64,000 bases of DNA from Cercophora sp. LCS_1 (Eukaryota; Ascomycota; Sordariomycetes; Sordariales; Lasiosphaeriaceae), in contig JAPZLL010000051.1 of the NCBI GenBank assembly GCA_036250225.1, forward strand, positions 124,001-188,000. The letters run 5' to 3'. Below, in pieces: positions 21,465 to 32,439 of the stretch. A program made the translations under genes and the position numbers. The notes under the pieces were generated by a model. The model did no database searches and was not told where the DNA came from. It saw only the letters and a list, made by a program, of their open reading frames with translations. The first letter of the stretch is position 1. Every line of letters begins with the position of its first letter.

Positions 21465-24400
21465 CTTGGCGATACTTCCACCGCAGCAAGTCAGACTAAA
21501 ATCCCGACGCGGTAGATATCGGCCTTGATGTGTCGGTCCTGATCACTGCGACATATCGATGATGCCGAAAAGATGGTAATCGTGGCGTCTGATAGCAAAG
21601 CGTGCGGTTCAGGCGAAAAGTCACCAAAGCTTCGATACTCGAGGGCCGGCCTTGGGCGGTGATCGACAGAACAAACTCTGGGCAATGGTGTTTCCGGTTC
21701 ACGATAAACAGATGTGCTCGCCAGTGGTCGATCGCAGCGACGAAGAAACAAAGGTTCCCCTCTCAGGGGGTTTGGTGTCGCAGAATTGGGGGGTGATGAA
21801 GCGGATTCGGACGGCGGGCGGGTTCCCTTTTTCCTCCCAAGGCCCGGTTGTTCTCAAACCCTCCTGCGAGCCCCTGGCACGTTGAAGGGGGGGTTGATGC
21901 GCGTGCAACGCTGTCGTGGTCGGTGAGAAAGAAGCGAAGAAAACACGGGGAGGATGAACGCCGTCTCCCTGTGGCCGTTGAAGCAAGCGTCCCGGACGGG
22001 TCTCGGGCAGCGAGATGCTCGGCTTTCTGAAGTTGAAGACGGAACAATCTAGCGACGGCAAGAGGAGAGGGAAAGGAGAGCGGCGGCAGTGCAGGAAGAG
22101 GGAGAGACACCACCGCACCGCACAGCCGGCCGAAGCAACCCAGAACGAGCGAGCCGAGCACACACACCCACGAGGGTGGGAGATGAACCAAACGGTCCAA
22201 AATGGAGTCGGGCAAGGGGTCACTGGAGGCGACGGGGGAGGACTGACGCCGGGACCCTGAGCGAATCAAAATGCCAGTGGCACCGAATCAGCGCGCGTCT
22301 TGGCCCGCAACCTGTCCCTGTCCGTCTCCTGTTTCTGTGGGATACCTCTGCCGTCACCCAACCGCATGCGCCGAACCAGGTAGCATCGCCTTCACGAGAC
22401 TTGCAAGGTCATGGGGCGTTCGCAAGGGGCACAGGCGCAAACAGAAATTGGCTGTGATGCGAGAACCTGCAAAAGCCTGCGAACTTGGGAGTGAGCGACG
22501 AAATCGTCAGGTCCGCTCGGTAGACCTTTCCTTGTCTTCGCCCTCCATAACCCCGATCCCACAGTGTGCTTGATGAATCGAGTCCTGCGCCTTTCCCCGG
22601 TCCACTTGTGGGAGCATGAGGGGAGAAACCCAGTGACATCGTGCGATCCGGATTCGTCCACTTGCAACCTCGAAAAAGCCCAATTGTGGCCCGGCAACTG
22701 CCTGCGCCGCCGTCGAGGACGGCACAAGAGAACTGCAAAATGCACTGCATCGACGTCGCGATGTGAGATGAACAGGAGCTGGCAACAGACATGTTTCCAT
22801 GTTTCTCCTTTGAATTTGCAAAGGCCGGGCGGCAACCAACAGTTCGGTGCGCAACTGATCGGAGTGAGACATGGGGAACACGACGCCATCAAACGAGAGC
22901 CCTGCAAATACCCCAGCTTGCACCTTTTGTGAAACGCAGGTTCCTGGGCATGCCCCTGACGCTAACCCGACCGGGAAGGCGGGCGCAGAGGACGCTGGAG
23001 GCAGGAATGCTCAGGCAGGCTGGTCTTCTTTGACGATTGAGAGATTGCTCAGGACCAGCAAATGATGTCAGTGACATGATTTTCAACGCCTCCAACGATG
23101 TTATTGTTGTCGCGCCAGATGGTGAAGATGAGAATCAAATAGTCAGTCTCGTCACCACAATTGTTGGCGACAATGAACCAAGGCGCTCGAAGCTTCAACG
23201 CGATGGACCCATGGCATCAAGTCCGACTCCTGCAGAACCACGCATGCTTGTTTCCAGCGACATGTAAGAAAGAGTCCCGTTGTTGTTTTGGCAGGAACGC
23301 AATATCGGGGGACCCCTTCGAGTTTCTATCTCTGGAACCCTTAGCGGGATCCATCAACCCCCCAAACATGGGAGAGCGGCGCAGCCTCAACCTCGCCGGT
23401 CTGAGTGGCTGGGTGGCTCGTGCGGAGTGGAAAGGGAATCGGACATCGACCACCAGTTGCCCCGCCTTCCAGCCCACCCTCACCCGACGCTCCCGGACAT
23501 GCCCGGACCAAGGCGGACAAGTTAGGATTTGGTGCATGCTGGGCGCTCGATCGCGCAGGCCAAGACGATTGAAGACATTTGCACGAAGAACAGATATGTT
23601 GACATGATGCGGAGTGATGCCGACGTGCATTTGGCCCCGATGCGGCGTTGCTCGATCGGCGGATGTCGCTCTAGCGGGCCGGTTGCCTCGCAGGACGCAA
23701 AATCATCAACAACCTCCGCGCCTATTGGTGGCGGATCGAGTGAGTGAGGGCACCAAGAAACTACTGCGTGCAGGTCAGATGTATGGATCACGCGGCCGCG
23801 ATGCGCAGGCCAATCGATCGGGTGAGCCCGCGCCCTCCCCTAGGTCCCCCCCCACCATGGTAGTGCAGCCTCAAGCCGCCGTTGGATAGTTTTCAAATAC
23901 ATAAGCGCCCGTCGACGGCTGCTCATCATACTCAGGTGGCTGTCTTGGGCCTTCGGGCTTGTTCACTTTGGCGATATGGAGTAGTCACTGGTCGCTCTTT
24001 TTTTTTTCGGCTGGCTCGTCACAATATCAAAAAAAGGGAACAGCGAATGAGTGCAATGTGATAGTTTTGTAAGACGCTGAGAGAACATTGTCTTCGCTCG
24101 CGTGATCCCCAAGTCCATGATGGGGCCTGACTATAGACAAACCGAACAATGCGCCAAATCCCGGAAACCCAGAATGCATCTCTCTCAGCCCAGTTGCTTC
24201 CGAGATCAAGTATCCCCTAATTTGCCTCGTGCCCCAAACGCCAGTTCCGCCAAATGCTGTTCAACTGAAAACATGGTATCATAATGCAGACCCGTCTGCG
24301 AAAAGTAACCGACCCGAATATCTGTCTGATACGGCGCTGACTGCGGTCCTCCTCTTTCGTGAGATGTCCGCCGCTTTTTTTTCCTGTGGTCACGTTTACC

Positions 24401-24466
24401 CTACTCTCCTCCAATGTTCCCTTCGTTTGCATGACAGCTATGCTGCCCTCCGATTCACAGTGTGCC
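21465..24466. other. 3 kb without a recognised gene
   Basis: Promoter side of the kelch gene and 3' side of the Mex67 gene. Only short frames without coherent composition are present (for example on the minus strand at 22392-22907 and 23217-23630). A T-run lies near 24000. Confidence 0.55.
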
Positions 24467-26465
24467 CTACACACCACCAGAGATGAACGCATTGGCAGGC
24501 AGCAATGCCTTCTTCTCCTCGAAAACCTGCAGTGCCATCTCAAAGTCCCAATTGGCGAGTCCGGTGAGACACATCTCCGAGTATTCAGCTGTCATACCCG
24601 TCCGTTTCGAGATCTCCTGGATGAGTTGCGCCTTCATGACGTCGTCAGGAAGGACCGGAGCCGGTTCGACAGTAGCCGGAATCGGGGCGGGCACCACAGA
24701 TGCGGGAGTCTCCGTGGGCTTGGGAGAAGGCACCCAGTCGTGGAGGGTGAGCTGATCGCTGATGACCCGATAAGGGTGCGGAGGAGGCGGCATAGGCTTG
24801 CTCGGAGCTAGAACGAACACGCGCGAAAAAGTGCGCGTTCCAAAGAGGCCATTCGCGGGGTCAGCCTCCTCGAATTGACCATGGACGCTGATGAACAAGC
24901 CCATTGCAAACCCTTGACCAGTGGGGTCGGCGAGATGAGGGAAAGTGTGGCAATCCACAATCCAACGATTGGTCTCGGTGACACTGGGATGGCGTGTCGC
25001 TGGCAGAGCTTTCCACAGGTCGGCGATCAGGCTGCCACCAGTGAAAAGACGCTGGACAACTCCAGAGGTGCGGGGACCAAGACTCTGAATGTCGCGAGAG
25101 TACTTCATGTACGCCTTGAAGTTGTGGGTGCGCCCGGAATTCGGAATAACACTGAGCGAGAACCACGAGTCCTGGTCGTAAAACTCAGCCGCAAGGCGAC
25201 CCCTGTCGTCGTCGTACATGGTGAAAAAGCAGCTCAAGAACTCGGACGCAATGTTGTTTTCGCCGTCTCGAATGTTCGAAGGGTACTGCGGAAAGGGGAT
25301 CGGCTCAAGGGCTCGGAGAGCCGCGGCAGCTTCTTCGGGCGTTCTGACCTGTTGTCCATTCAAGTTCTGCAAGGACGGGAACCACTTGAGCAGCTCGGGA
25401 ACATAATCTGCTTGCTGCATAATTGGGTTGCCGGTCAGATGAAGCTCCTCCAGGTGTTTGAAGCGCCCCTGCCATTTGGCGATCTTGGGAAGCGAGTCCA
25501 ACTTGTTGTTGCTCAGGTCAAGCCTCTTGAGGCCTGGCAATGAGTGAGCCAACGTGAAAACTTGTTGCACATCCTCAATGTCGTTGCTAGCGATGGAGAC
25601 TGCTTGGATGGCCTCCTGTTTTTCTGCGGCATTCTTATACTTTGCGCTGGCGATGACGAGCAGAGCTTTGAAAGCCTTCTCGGCCACAGACTGGGAGTTG
25701 AATGTGCCCATCTGACTGAGAGTCTCATCCGCTCCGAGGGCAGATAGGTTGAGCAGCCGCTGTTCCGGGAAGTAACGTGTCGACAAAACAGCATCCAGCT
25801 TTTCTTTAGTCGCCACAGCTTCTTGCGAGATGATGCTGCTATCGCCTTCAGGCATCGGCTCCTCTGTAGTGACAATGGAGAGCGGAGCACCAGCGTGCGT
25901 ATAGCCGTCGAGCTGCGATATCTCCTTAACATCGTCTGGGTGGACACTAATCCACAAGGTGTCACCAACCATGAATCGCTTTTGTTGGTTAGCAGCATTC
26001 CTCACGCACAGGGCAGCAAACAAAACCTACCTTGCCGATCCTGACTGCCTTTCCTTTGACTTTGCGCTCGATGAAGTCAACCAAAGACTTTTTGCCGCCG
26101 TCTGCGTTGTTGCTCGCTTTGCTCTGCCCTAGATGGGTGACCTTCATAGTAGTCCGCGGTTGCCTGAAATGCGCCTTGGAACCTTCCTTGAGAGCGCCGC
26201 GCTCTGCGTAGTTGTTGATGTTCTGCGCAATTCGTGATGACTGTCGTGAGCCTCGCGCTTGCCCATCCCTTGAACCTCTGCCACCGCGAACACCTCCTCT
26301 TCCGCCTCGGGTTGGGCCAGCTGCACCGCCAGGTGCATCCATGCTGATGTCGCCATCTCGGTCCGTCCTCACTGGGCCGCGGTTCTTGGAGATGCCGCCG
26401 CGTCTCGGGCCGCGAGGAGGCACAGTTCGGGTGCCGCCACCACCGCGGGGTCCTGTCGGAGCCAT
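24467..26465 (-). CDS. MEX67: mRNA export receptor Mex67/NXF1
   Basis: Carries mature mRNPs through the nuclear pore together with Mtr2. Two exons, 26465-26031 and 25978-24467, flank a 52-nt intron (donor GTAGGT, branch GCTAAC, acceptor AAAAG); 648 residues. The N-terminal 70 residues are RGG/PRG-rich, a likely RNA-binding and methylation region. An RNP-like fold follows (KRFMVGDTLWISVHPDD). The leucine-rich repeats are near LPGLKRLDLSNNKLDSLPKI and LEELHLTGNPI. An NTF2-like Mtr2-binding domain comes next (SEFLSCFFTMYDDDR...AEFYDQDSWFS...HTFP). The C-terminal TAP-C/UBA-like domain binds FG nucleoporins (LIQEISKRTGMTAEYSEMCL...NWDFEMAL). It is divergent from the Mph1 gene across 0.7 kb. Confidence 0.95.
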
Positions 26466-27163
26466 GATGATCGCTGGAAGTGAGGAAGCCGCCAATCGCT
26501 CAAAAGGCAAACCGAACAACGTGTCGCGGGAGGGGAAAGGCGGTGATGGTTGACGGTCGCTCGATAACTATACTCGCTGAGTGAAATTCAAAGAACGACC
26601 AAGGTCGCGCGCTGCTAAAAGTATTGAGAGCAGGGCGAGAAAAGTGGCGAAGATAGGTGGAGAGACGTTGACGAAATAGGTAGGAGAGCACGCTCTTCGC
26701 TTTCGGTGCTGAAGAGAAAAGTTTGAGGAGAGGTTTGAGGAAAGCGGTTGGGTAAGAAATCTTCTCCGCTGCCGCAAGCGGAAAAGACCTCGTGGTTGCG
26801 CTGGAAGGCTCAGAAGGAAGGTACGTAGGTGCAGGCGGTTTAGAATCTCGGCGAAGTGCAAGCCACCAAGTCAGAGGAACCTTCAAAAAAGCTTCCATCC
26901 TTTGATTCTTTGACGCAGCAGGCAGGCCCCGCTTTGTGAGCATGGGATCCGCTATTTTGCAGCTTCTCATTGGCTAATTGCAATCAGCAGGGGGCCAACG
27001 ACCACCACCAGCTGCGTCAGAGGCTTGGCAGTATTCACGTGCGCTGGCGATTTGGCGCGTCGGGATCTCAATTGAGCGCGTCTTTCCGTTGCAACCAGCG
27101 TGCCGGAGAAACGGACCCCGCAGACAGCACATCTCCTCAACGCCAGTCAGTGCACCGGCGGTG
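26466..27163. other. Divergent promoter region Mex67 / Mph1
   Basis: 0.7 kb between the start codons of two divergent nuclear genes. The Mph1 frame is open upstream to 26978, but the conserved acidic N-terminus begins at 27164. No other gene seen. Confidence 0.6.
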
Positions 27164-30100
27164 ATGGATAGTGATGAGTTTGACGAGATCCCCGACGAGG
27201 ATTTGATTGCCCTCGTCCAGGCGACAGAACCGTCAAATATCAACGCGACCAGACAAAATGGCGACCACGGCACGACAAGAACACTCGGGTTCGGTAATCA
27301 GCCAGCAATTGATCTCGATGCCGACGACTTTCTCTCTGACTTTGAAGCTACTCCGAGGAGACTCAACAATCAATTGGCGTTTCCCCAACAGCGTGGGCCG
27401 AACCAGGCATCTCAGAGTTTCCGACAGACGACGCTCTGGGGCACTACGGTGTCTCAAGCCCGACCTGCGCAACCTCAGAATCAAGCGCAGGCAAGGCCTT
27501 TCCGTTCAGATCTTCCTCCAGAAGTCCCAACCCACCATGATCTAGACCAAGAAGCCCTCTCTACGTGGGTCTATCCTCTCAACCTCGGAGCCATTCGAGA
27601 TTACCAGTTCAGTATCGTCAAGAACGGTCTGTTCAACAACACCCTCGTTGCGCTGCCCACAGGCCTAGGCAAAACCTTTATCGCTGCCACAATCATGCTC
27701 AATTTCCTCCGCTGGACCACCAAGGCCAAGGTTGTCTTCGTGGCCCCGACAAAGCCCCTCGCCTCGCAACAAGTTCAGGCATGCCTCGCCGTTGCGGGGA
27801 TTCCCCGCTCCCAGGCAACCCTTCTCACGGGCGAAACTGCACCCGTACTCCGAGAGGACGAGTGGGAGAACAAAAGGCTGTTTTTTATGACCCCGCAAAC
27901 ACTCATGAACGACCTGTCCAAAGGCTACGCGAACCCAAAGGATATCGTGCTCCTCGTCGTCGACGAAGCCCACCGTGCGACGGGAGACTATGCCTATGTC
28001 AAAGTCGTCGAGTTCATCAGGCGCTTTTCGAGCAGCTTTCGAGTCCTGGCTTTGACAGCCACCCCAGGATCGTCCGTCGAAGCTGTGCAGGACGTCATTG
28101 ATAATCTCGGCATTTCGCATGTCGAAATTCGGACTGAGGAATCTATAGACATCCGCCAGTATGTGCACTCAAGAGAAATCGATACCATCAGCTTGGAACC
28201 CTCAGACGAGATGGAGAGGGTCAAGGAATTGTTCTCCAAGGCTTTGAAGCCATTGGTGGATAAACTGAGTGCCCAAAACATCTACTTTGGCAGAGATCCC
28301 ATGAGTATTACAACTTATGGTCTGCTCAAGTCAAAGGGCGAGTGGATGGCTGGAGCTGGCAAGCATGCCAATCAAGGCCTTAAGTTCATGATGCTCGCTG
28401 TGTTCGGTATCCTACAAAGCTTGGCCCACTGCGTAAAGCTCCTCAACTTCCATGGCATCAAGCCGTTTTACAATAACCTGGCTGAGTTTCGGGCATCCGA
28501 GGAAGAGAAAAAAGGTGCCGGGTCTAAGTTCAAAAAACAGATCTTGGATGATAAGAGCTTTCAAGAGATGATGAAGATGATCGAGGGGTGGATGAAGCTC
28601 GATGGGTTTAATGGACACCCGAAGCTAACATGCCTCTGCGAAACCCTCGTTAACCACTTTGTCGATGCCGGGGAAGGCTCCGGCACCAGAGCCATCGTCT
28701 TCAGCGAGTACCGAGACAGCGCGGAGGAGATCGTCCGCTTCCTGAACAAAAAACCGCTAATCAGTGCTACCGTGTTCGTTGGGCAAGCCGACTCCAAGAG
28801 AAGCGAGGGCATGAAGCAGAAGCAGCAGATCGAGACGATTGAGAAGTTCAAGAATGGTGTCTTCAATGTTCTCGTCGCCACTTCCATCGGCGAGGAAGGT
28901 CTCGACATTGGCCAAGTGGACCTGATCGTTTGCTACGATGCATCATCGTCACCCATTCGAATGTTGCAAAGAATGGGGCGAACAGGCAGAAAACGAGCAG
29001 GTAAAATTGTGCTTCTGCTGATGAAAGGCAAGGAGGAGGACAAGTTCGCGGAAGCCAAACTCAACTACGAGAAGATGCAGGAGATGATATGCGAGGGCAG
29101 TCGTTTTACGTTCCGGCACGACCTTTCCTCGCGCATCGTGCCACGGAATATCAAACCCGAGGTTGATAAACGCCTTGTGGATATTCCGATCGAGAACACG
29201 CAAAACCCCGATCTCCCGGAACCGAAGAAAACAGCGGCTGGTCTGAGGAGGAAACCCGCCAAGAAGAAATTCAATATGCCTGATGACGTGGAGACTGGCT
29301 TCGTAAAGGCGTCTGTCCTAACACAGCTTACGAAGAGAAGCCCGAAAATCCAGAGGCAGGAAAAGCAGGAGCAACCAAGTGCTGATACGCTTGTGCCCGT
29401 CCCCAACTCGAGCAAGTCGGTCCTAAGTGAGCCGCAAACCAAGGAGCTCAACAGGCTATACAGGGACCTGCCATTCGGACGCAAAGACACAGAGGATGTT
29501 AGTGCCCCGACTCTGGAGACGTATCCGATAGCTCAGAGAGTACGCCAACCTACCGTCAAACTGAGGCACGGTGAATACACGAAACGGTGCGTCAAGCTTT
29601 TCGATAGGTTGGGTCAGCTCCAGTCCTCGTCCGAGCATAATATACAGCATCACAGCGAGATGGATGGGTCGGCATGGCAAGAGATAGCAGTTCCTGCCTT
29701 TGTGCGCGACCTTAGCACCATCTTTGACGCAGAGAGAAGCATAGCCATAGAGAGACAGGGAGCGCATAAAAGAGCGCGTGCTGTCGATATAACAGAGACC
29801 GATGACCAGTCCACATCCGAACAAGACACCAGATCAAAGAAGCGACAAGCCGCATCTAACGGACCTAGGGGTGGCAAGAAAGCAATTCGGGCCATTAAGT
29901 CTAATTCGCGGAGCTCCCGAGAAGCCGCCACTGTGCTGAGCGAATGTGACGATGACGACGAGGACGAGGAAGAAGAAGAAGAAGAAGAAGAAGAAGAAGA
30001 AGAAGAAGAAGAAGAAGAAGAAGAGGTAGGCGAGCCCCAACCATCTCTGCCGGCTCGCCGTGGCCGCGGTGGACGCAAGGCCACGGCTGCCAAAGGCTCA

Positions 30101-30574
30101 CGGGGACGTGGGCGCAAACGTGGAGGCGACCACCTTGAGGACGTCGGGGATGACTGCATGCGGACCAGTGACATGGAGGAAACGGACGGTTCTGACAGCG
30201 GCGGCGATTTGGTTGACTTCATCGTCTCCGACAATCATGTCACCTCGAGCATGCAAAGACGGTCCACCTCGCCTACCACGCCAGGCTCGTCTTTCGCACA
30301 AGCACGCCGAGGAAGAGCGGGGATACAGAATCAGGTCTCGAGGAAGCCCTTCTACGAACCGGCACAGTTCACCCAAACCGAAGGGAGCTCAGACGAAGAC
30401 ATGCCGGATCTCTCGGAGCTGGTGTCTAAGGGCGCGCTCAAGAGAACCCCGCGGAAGGGCGCCGCAAGAGCAACCATCTCGGACGATAATGATGACGATG
30501 CAGTGCAGAGGCCGTCTCCTCGAGGCGGCAAACACCGCCGGATCATCGCGGACAGTGACGATGACGACGACTGA
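27164..30574 (+). CDS. MPH1: ATP-dependent DNA helicase Mph1 (FANCM family)
   Basis: Nuclear 3'-5' DNA helicase that unwinds D-loops and processes stalled forks and crossovers. Intronless, 1136 residues. The start at 27164 gives the conserved MDSDEFDEIPDEDLIALVQ. Motif I (LPTGLGKT) lies near residue 164, motif II (DEAH) near 267, motif III as TATPG near 300, and the FANCM-type insert (NFHGIKPFYNNLAEFRASE) near 430-450. The C-terminal helicase lobe has TSIGEEGLDIGQVDLIVCYD and motif VI MLQRMGRTGRKRAGK near 600. The remaining 450 residues are polar and nuclear-type, with a run of about 20 Glu encoded by a (GAA)18 tract, then RGRGGRK repeats and an acidic end (DSDDDDD). Helicase motifs are all intact. 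Confidence 0.96.
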   Translation: MDSDEFDEIPDEDLIALVQATEPSNINATRQNGDHGTTRTLGFGNQPAIDLDADDFLSDFEATPRRLNNQLAFPQQRGPNQASQSFRQTTLWGTTVSQARPAQPQNQAQARPFRSDLPPEVPTHHDLDQEALSTWVYPLNLGAIRDYQFSIVKNGLFNNTLVALPTGLGKTFIAATIMLNFLRWTTKAKVVFVAPTKPLASQQVQACLAVAGIPRSQATLLTGETAPVLREDEWENKRLFFMTPQTLMNDLSKGYANPKDIVLLVVDEAHRATGDYAYVKVVEFIRRFSSSFRVLALTATPGSSVEAVQDVIDNLGISHVEIRTEESIDIRQYVHSREIDTISLEPSDEMERVKELFSKALKPLVDKLSAQNIYFGRDPMSITTYGLLKSKGEWMAGAGKHANQGLKFMMLAVFGILQSLAHCVKLLNFHGIKPFYNNLAEFRASEEEKKGAGSKFKKQILDDKSFQEMMKMIEGWMKLDGFNGHPKLTCLCETLVNHFVDAGEGSGTRAIVFSEYRDSAEEIVRFLNKKPLISATVFVGQADSKRSEGMKQKQQIETIEKFKNGVFNVLVATSIGEEGLDIGQVDLIVCYDASSSPIRMLQRMGRTGRKRAGKIVLLLMKGKEEDKFAEAKLNYEKMQEMICEGSRFTFRHDLSSRIVPRNIKPEVDKRLVDIPIENTQNPDLPEPKKTAAGLRRKPAKKKFNMPDDVETGFVKASVLTQLTKRSPKIQRQEKQEQPSADTLVPVPNSSKSVLSEPQTKELNRLYRDLPFGRKDTEDVSAPTLETYPIAQRVRQPTVKLRHGEYTKRCVKLFDRLGQLQSSSEHNIQHHSEMDGSAWQEIAVPAFVRDLSTIFDAERSIAIERQGAHKRARAVDITETDDQSTSEQDTRSKKRQAASNGPRGGKKAIRAIKSNSRSSREAATVLSECDDDDEDEEEEEEEEEEEEEEEEEEEEVGEPQPSLPARRGRGGRKATAAKGSRGRGRKRGGDHLEDVGDDCMRTSDMEETDGSDSGGDLVDFIVSDNHVTSSMQRRSTSPTTPGSSFAQARRGRAGIQNQVSRKPFYEPAQFTQTEGSSDEDMPDLSELVSKGALKRTPRKGAARATISDDNDDDAVQRPSPRGGKHRRIIADSDDDDD
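29969..30022 (+). repeat. (GAA)18 trinucleotide repeat inside the Mph1 CDS
   Basis: Eighteen uninterrupted GAA codons, flanked by GAG codons, encode a polyglutamate run near residues 936-955. Triplet length keeps the frame, so copy-number change would alter only the acidic run. Confidence 0.95.
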
Positions 30575-30787
30575 AGGGTGACGTCGCCTTGGTTCATTTT
30601 TGTTGCATTTTACACGGGAATTGGCAAGGCATGTCCTTTACAACGTGGAACGAGATAGGGCGGGCATGGGTATACCCAATATAGCGTTGATTTCTCACGT
30701 GTTTTTGCATTGCATGAATGGTTTTGGACTTGACGCTTTTGATATTGATCAGGTCATTCAATCTTTGATCTGATAACGTTGCTTCGT

Positions 30788-31390
30788 CTATTCAGCAACC
30801 CAGCTCTGACACAGCTTACTGCCGTCAGGAGCAACCCAGTTCCTGCATCTTTCCCTACTCGCTTCGCGCGTCTGTCTCTCTACCTTCTTCCCTCGGCGTC
30901 CCACCTCCTTGTCGAAAAGATCAACTCCGCTGTCTAACCATTTCGTGACACGTCGTGCCGAGTCACTCCCAAGCCCTTGCTCAATGCCGTGCCAATCGAC
31001 CTTGTTTGCCATGCGGGCGAGCTTGCGGTGTCGAGCCGCTACGCCGCGGCGGGCTTCTTTCCATCGTGTCAGGAAGTTGTATATCATGACTGCGTCTGAC
31101 ATCTCGTCGGGCACGCAGAGGAACTGCCTGATGTGCATGATGCAGTGTTTTCCCGCGGCGCTGGTGAAGCAGGCCTTGGGCTTTGGTGTGGCCCGGGTTC
31201 TGAGGGGCCGTCGAGTGCTGGCTTCGCCTTGGTGGGGAAGGACCAAGAAGCCGGCTTGCACGGGCTGGTGAGGTTGGGGATGTTTCAAGTGTGGTCCGAG
31301 GGGAAGGACGTTGTTGAGCGTCGAAACCGTGGCTCGACTTGAACTGGCGGCGGCCATGGGGCGTGGAATTGTTTCCGTGATGGTAGACAT
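30788..31390 (-). CDS. Conserved-looking hypothetical protein, 200 aa
   Basis: ATG at 31390 gives MSTITETIPRPMAAASSS. The frame is open 127 codons further upstream, but that part has no ATG-led coding character. Residues 1-75 are Ser/Pro-rich and disordered-looking. Residues about 85-200 are a compact basic region: CIMHIRQFLCVPDEMSDAVM, then a helical FLTRWKEARRGVAARHRKLARM and WHGIEQGLGSDSARRVTKWL, ending in a Lys/Arg-rich coil. I do not recognise the family. The stop is only 213 bp from the Mph1 stop codon, tail to tail. Confidence 0.6.
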   Translation of the reverse strand: MSTITETIPRPMAAASSSRATVSTLNNVLPLGPHLKHPQPHQPVQAGFLVLPHQGEASTRRPLRTRATPKPKACFTSAAGKHCIMHIRQFLCVPDEMSDAVMIYNFLTRWKEARRGVAARHRKLARMANKVDWHGIEQGLGSDSARRVTKWLDSGVDLFDKEVGRRGKKVERQTREASRERCRNWVAPDGSKLCQSWVAE

Positions 31391-32439
31391 TCCCTGTTTT
31401 CTGTGTAGTTGCTTGGGGACAAGGCTTGAAGAGTGCTGGTCGACAGCGTTGTGGTGGTGTCGATCTTCGCCGCTGAATTTCGCGATGGACACAGAGGATA
31501 CTACTGCAGATGAAGTCTCGCGGTGGTTGCTTCTGTTATCTCTGCGAGCTGCTGGACTCTCGGTTTGGTTTTCTTGAGTCTGCGATTTTGTGCCTTGAGA
31601 TCTATCAAGGTCCCTGGTTTTACAGTAGAGGAATAAATTGACAAGCCGGTGGCTCTTCTTGCTTGAAATCTTGCACTGTAGATTCATGAAGGAAGGAGTC
31701 AAATGTAGCTCAGAGTTAGGTAGATAGTGAGGCCGGGAATCTAGTTCAGTCCTGCCGGGGAGGTCCACCAACTGCGCAGTTCTAAATGTTCCCGGTGGTG
31801 ATTGAACTTTGACACACCTACCTCTCTACCGAACTTCGAGCACTTGTTCGATCGAGTCGTTTTTGAACAACCCCACGTTAGCTGACAAAAATAGGGGAAA
31901 CAATACGATAGTGTCGAACAGTGTTTAGACAAGGACTTGATCATAGCGTCACCACTACACGTTGTAACAAACCTAAACCACTTAGAGTTCCGCATTCCAC
32001 CCTTCAACTACGGAACGAATACAAATGACCGGGAATTGCTCGACATCAAGTTTACCTCGGTAGCCTCTACGTACCGTAAGTGCTCCAGATTCGCCCCTAC
32101 GTGGCGCCGTTCAAGAACAATGTGACTATCTCGGAGTCTTTGACCTTGTACGGTGAACAAAGACAACAAAGACAACAAAGTCTAAACCTCGGCCGGGTCA
32201 TGTTCCGAGACTATGGCTTTGTTCAAAAACCACTTTGTTGAGCTGGTGGTTTAAATAACCGTTAACCCTCTTTGAATGGCATTCGTTCTTCATCACCATC
32301 CATCATCCCATCGGGTTCGAAGAATTTCACAACACAACATCGTTTCAACAGATTAAAGACCACTCAGAACCCACCTAGGTTATCAACATCACCATCGCCA
32401 CCACCACCACTAAACCCTAAGATCAAGACCAAAGCGAGA
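31391..32439. other. Divergent promoter region upstream of the Cys-rich gene
   Basis: Contains a cluster of AACAAAG motifs (32156-32239) and a TTAAATAA TATA-like element near 32250. The last 150 bp before the start codon are rich in CA and CCA, as in a transcribed leader. Confidence 0.55.
32156..32239. promoter_or_regulatory. Cluster of five AACAAAG HMG-box-type motifs
   Basis: AACAAAG occurs on the plus strand at 32156-32162, 32165-32171 and 32174-32180, as part of a 9-bp tandem repeat. Its complement CTTTGTT occurs at 32217-32223 and 32233-32239. The motif fits the WACAAWG-type core bound by HMG-box proteins such as MAT factors and Ste11. The cluster ends 200 bp before the Cys-rich start codon. 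The motifs are seen; binding is inference. Confidence 0.45.

Noticed and set aside
22392..22907. 171-codon minus-strand frame in the 3 kb gene-free stretch
   Set aside because: Cys/Arg-rich random text, no start context or family features, several overlapping shadow frames.
24467..30574. Mex67-Mph1 divergent pair as a functional system
   Set aside because: mRNA export and recombination helicase are independent housekeeping functions; shared promoter space alone is not evidence of a system.
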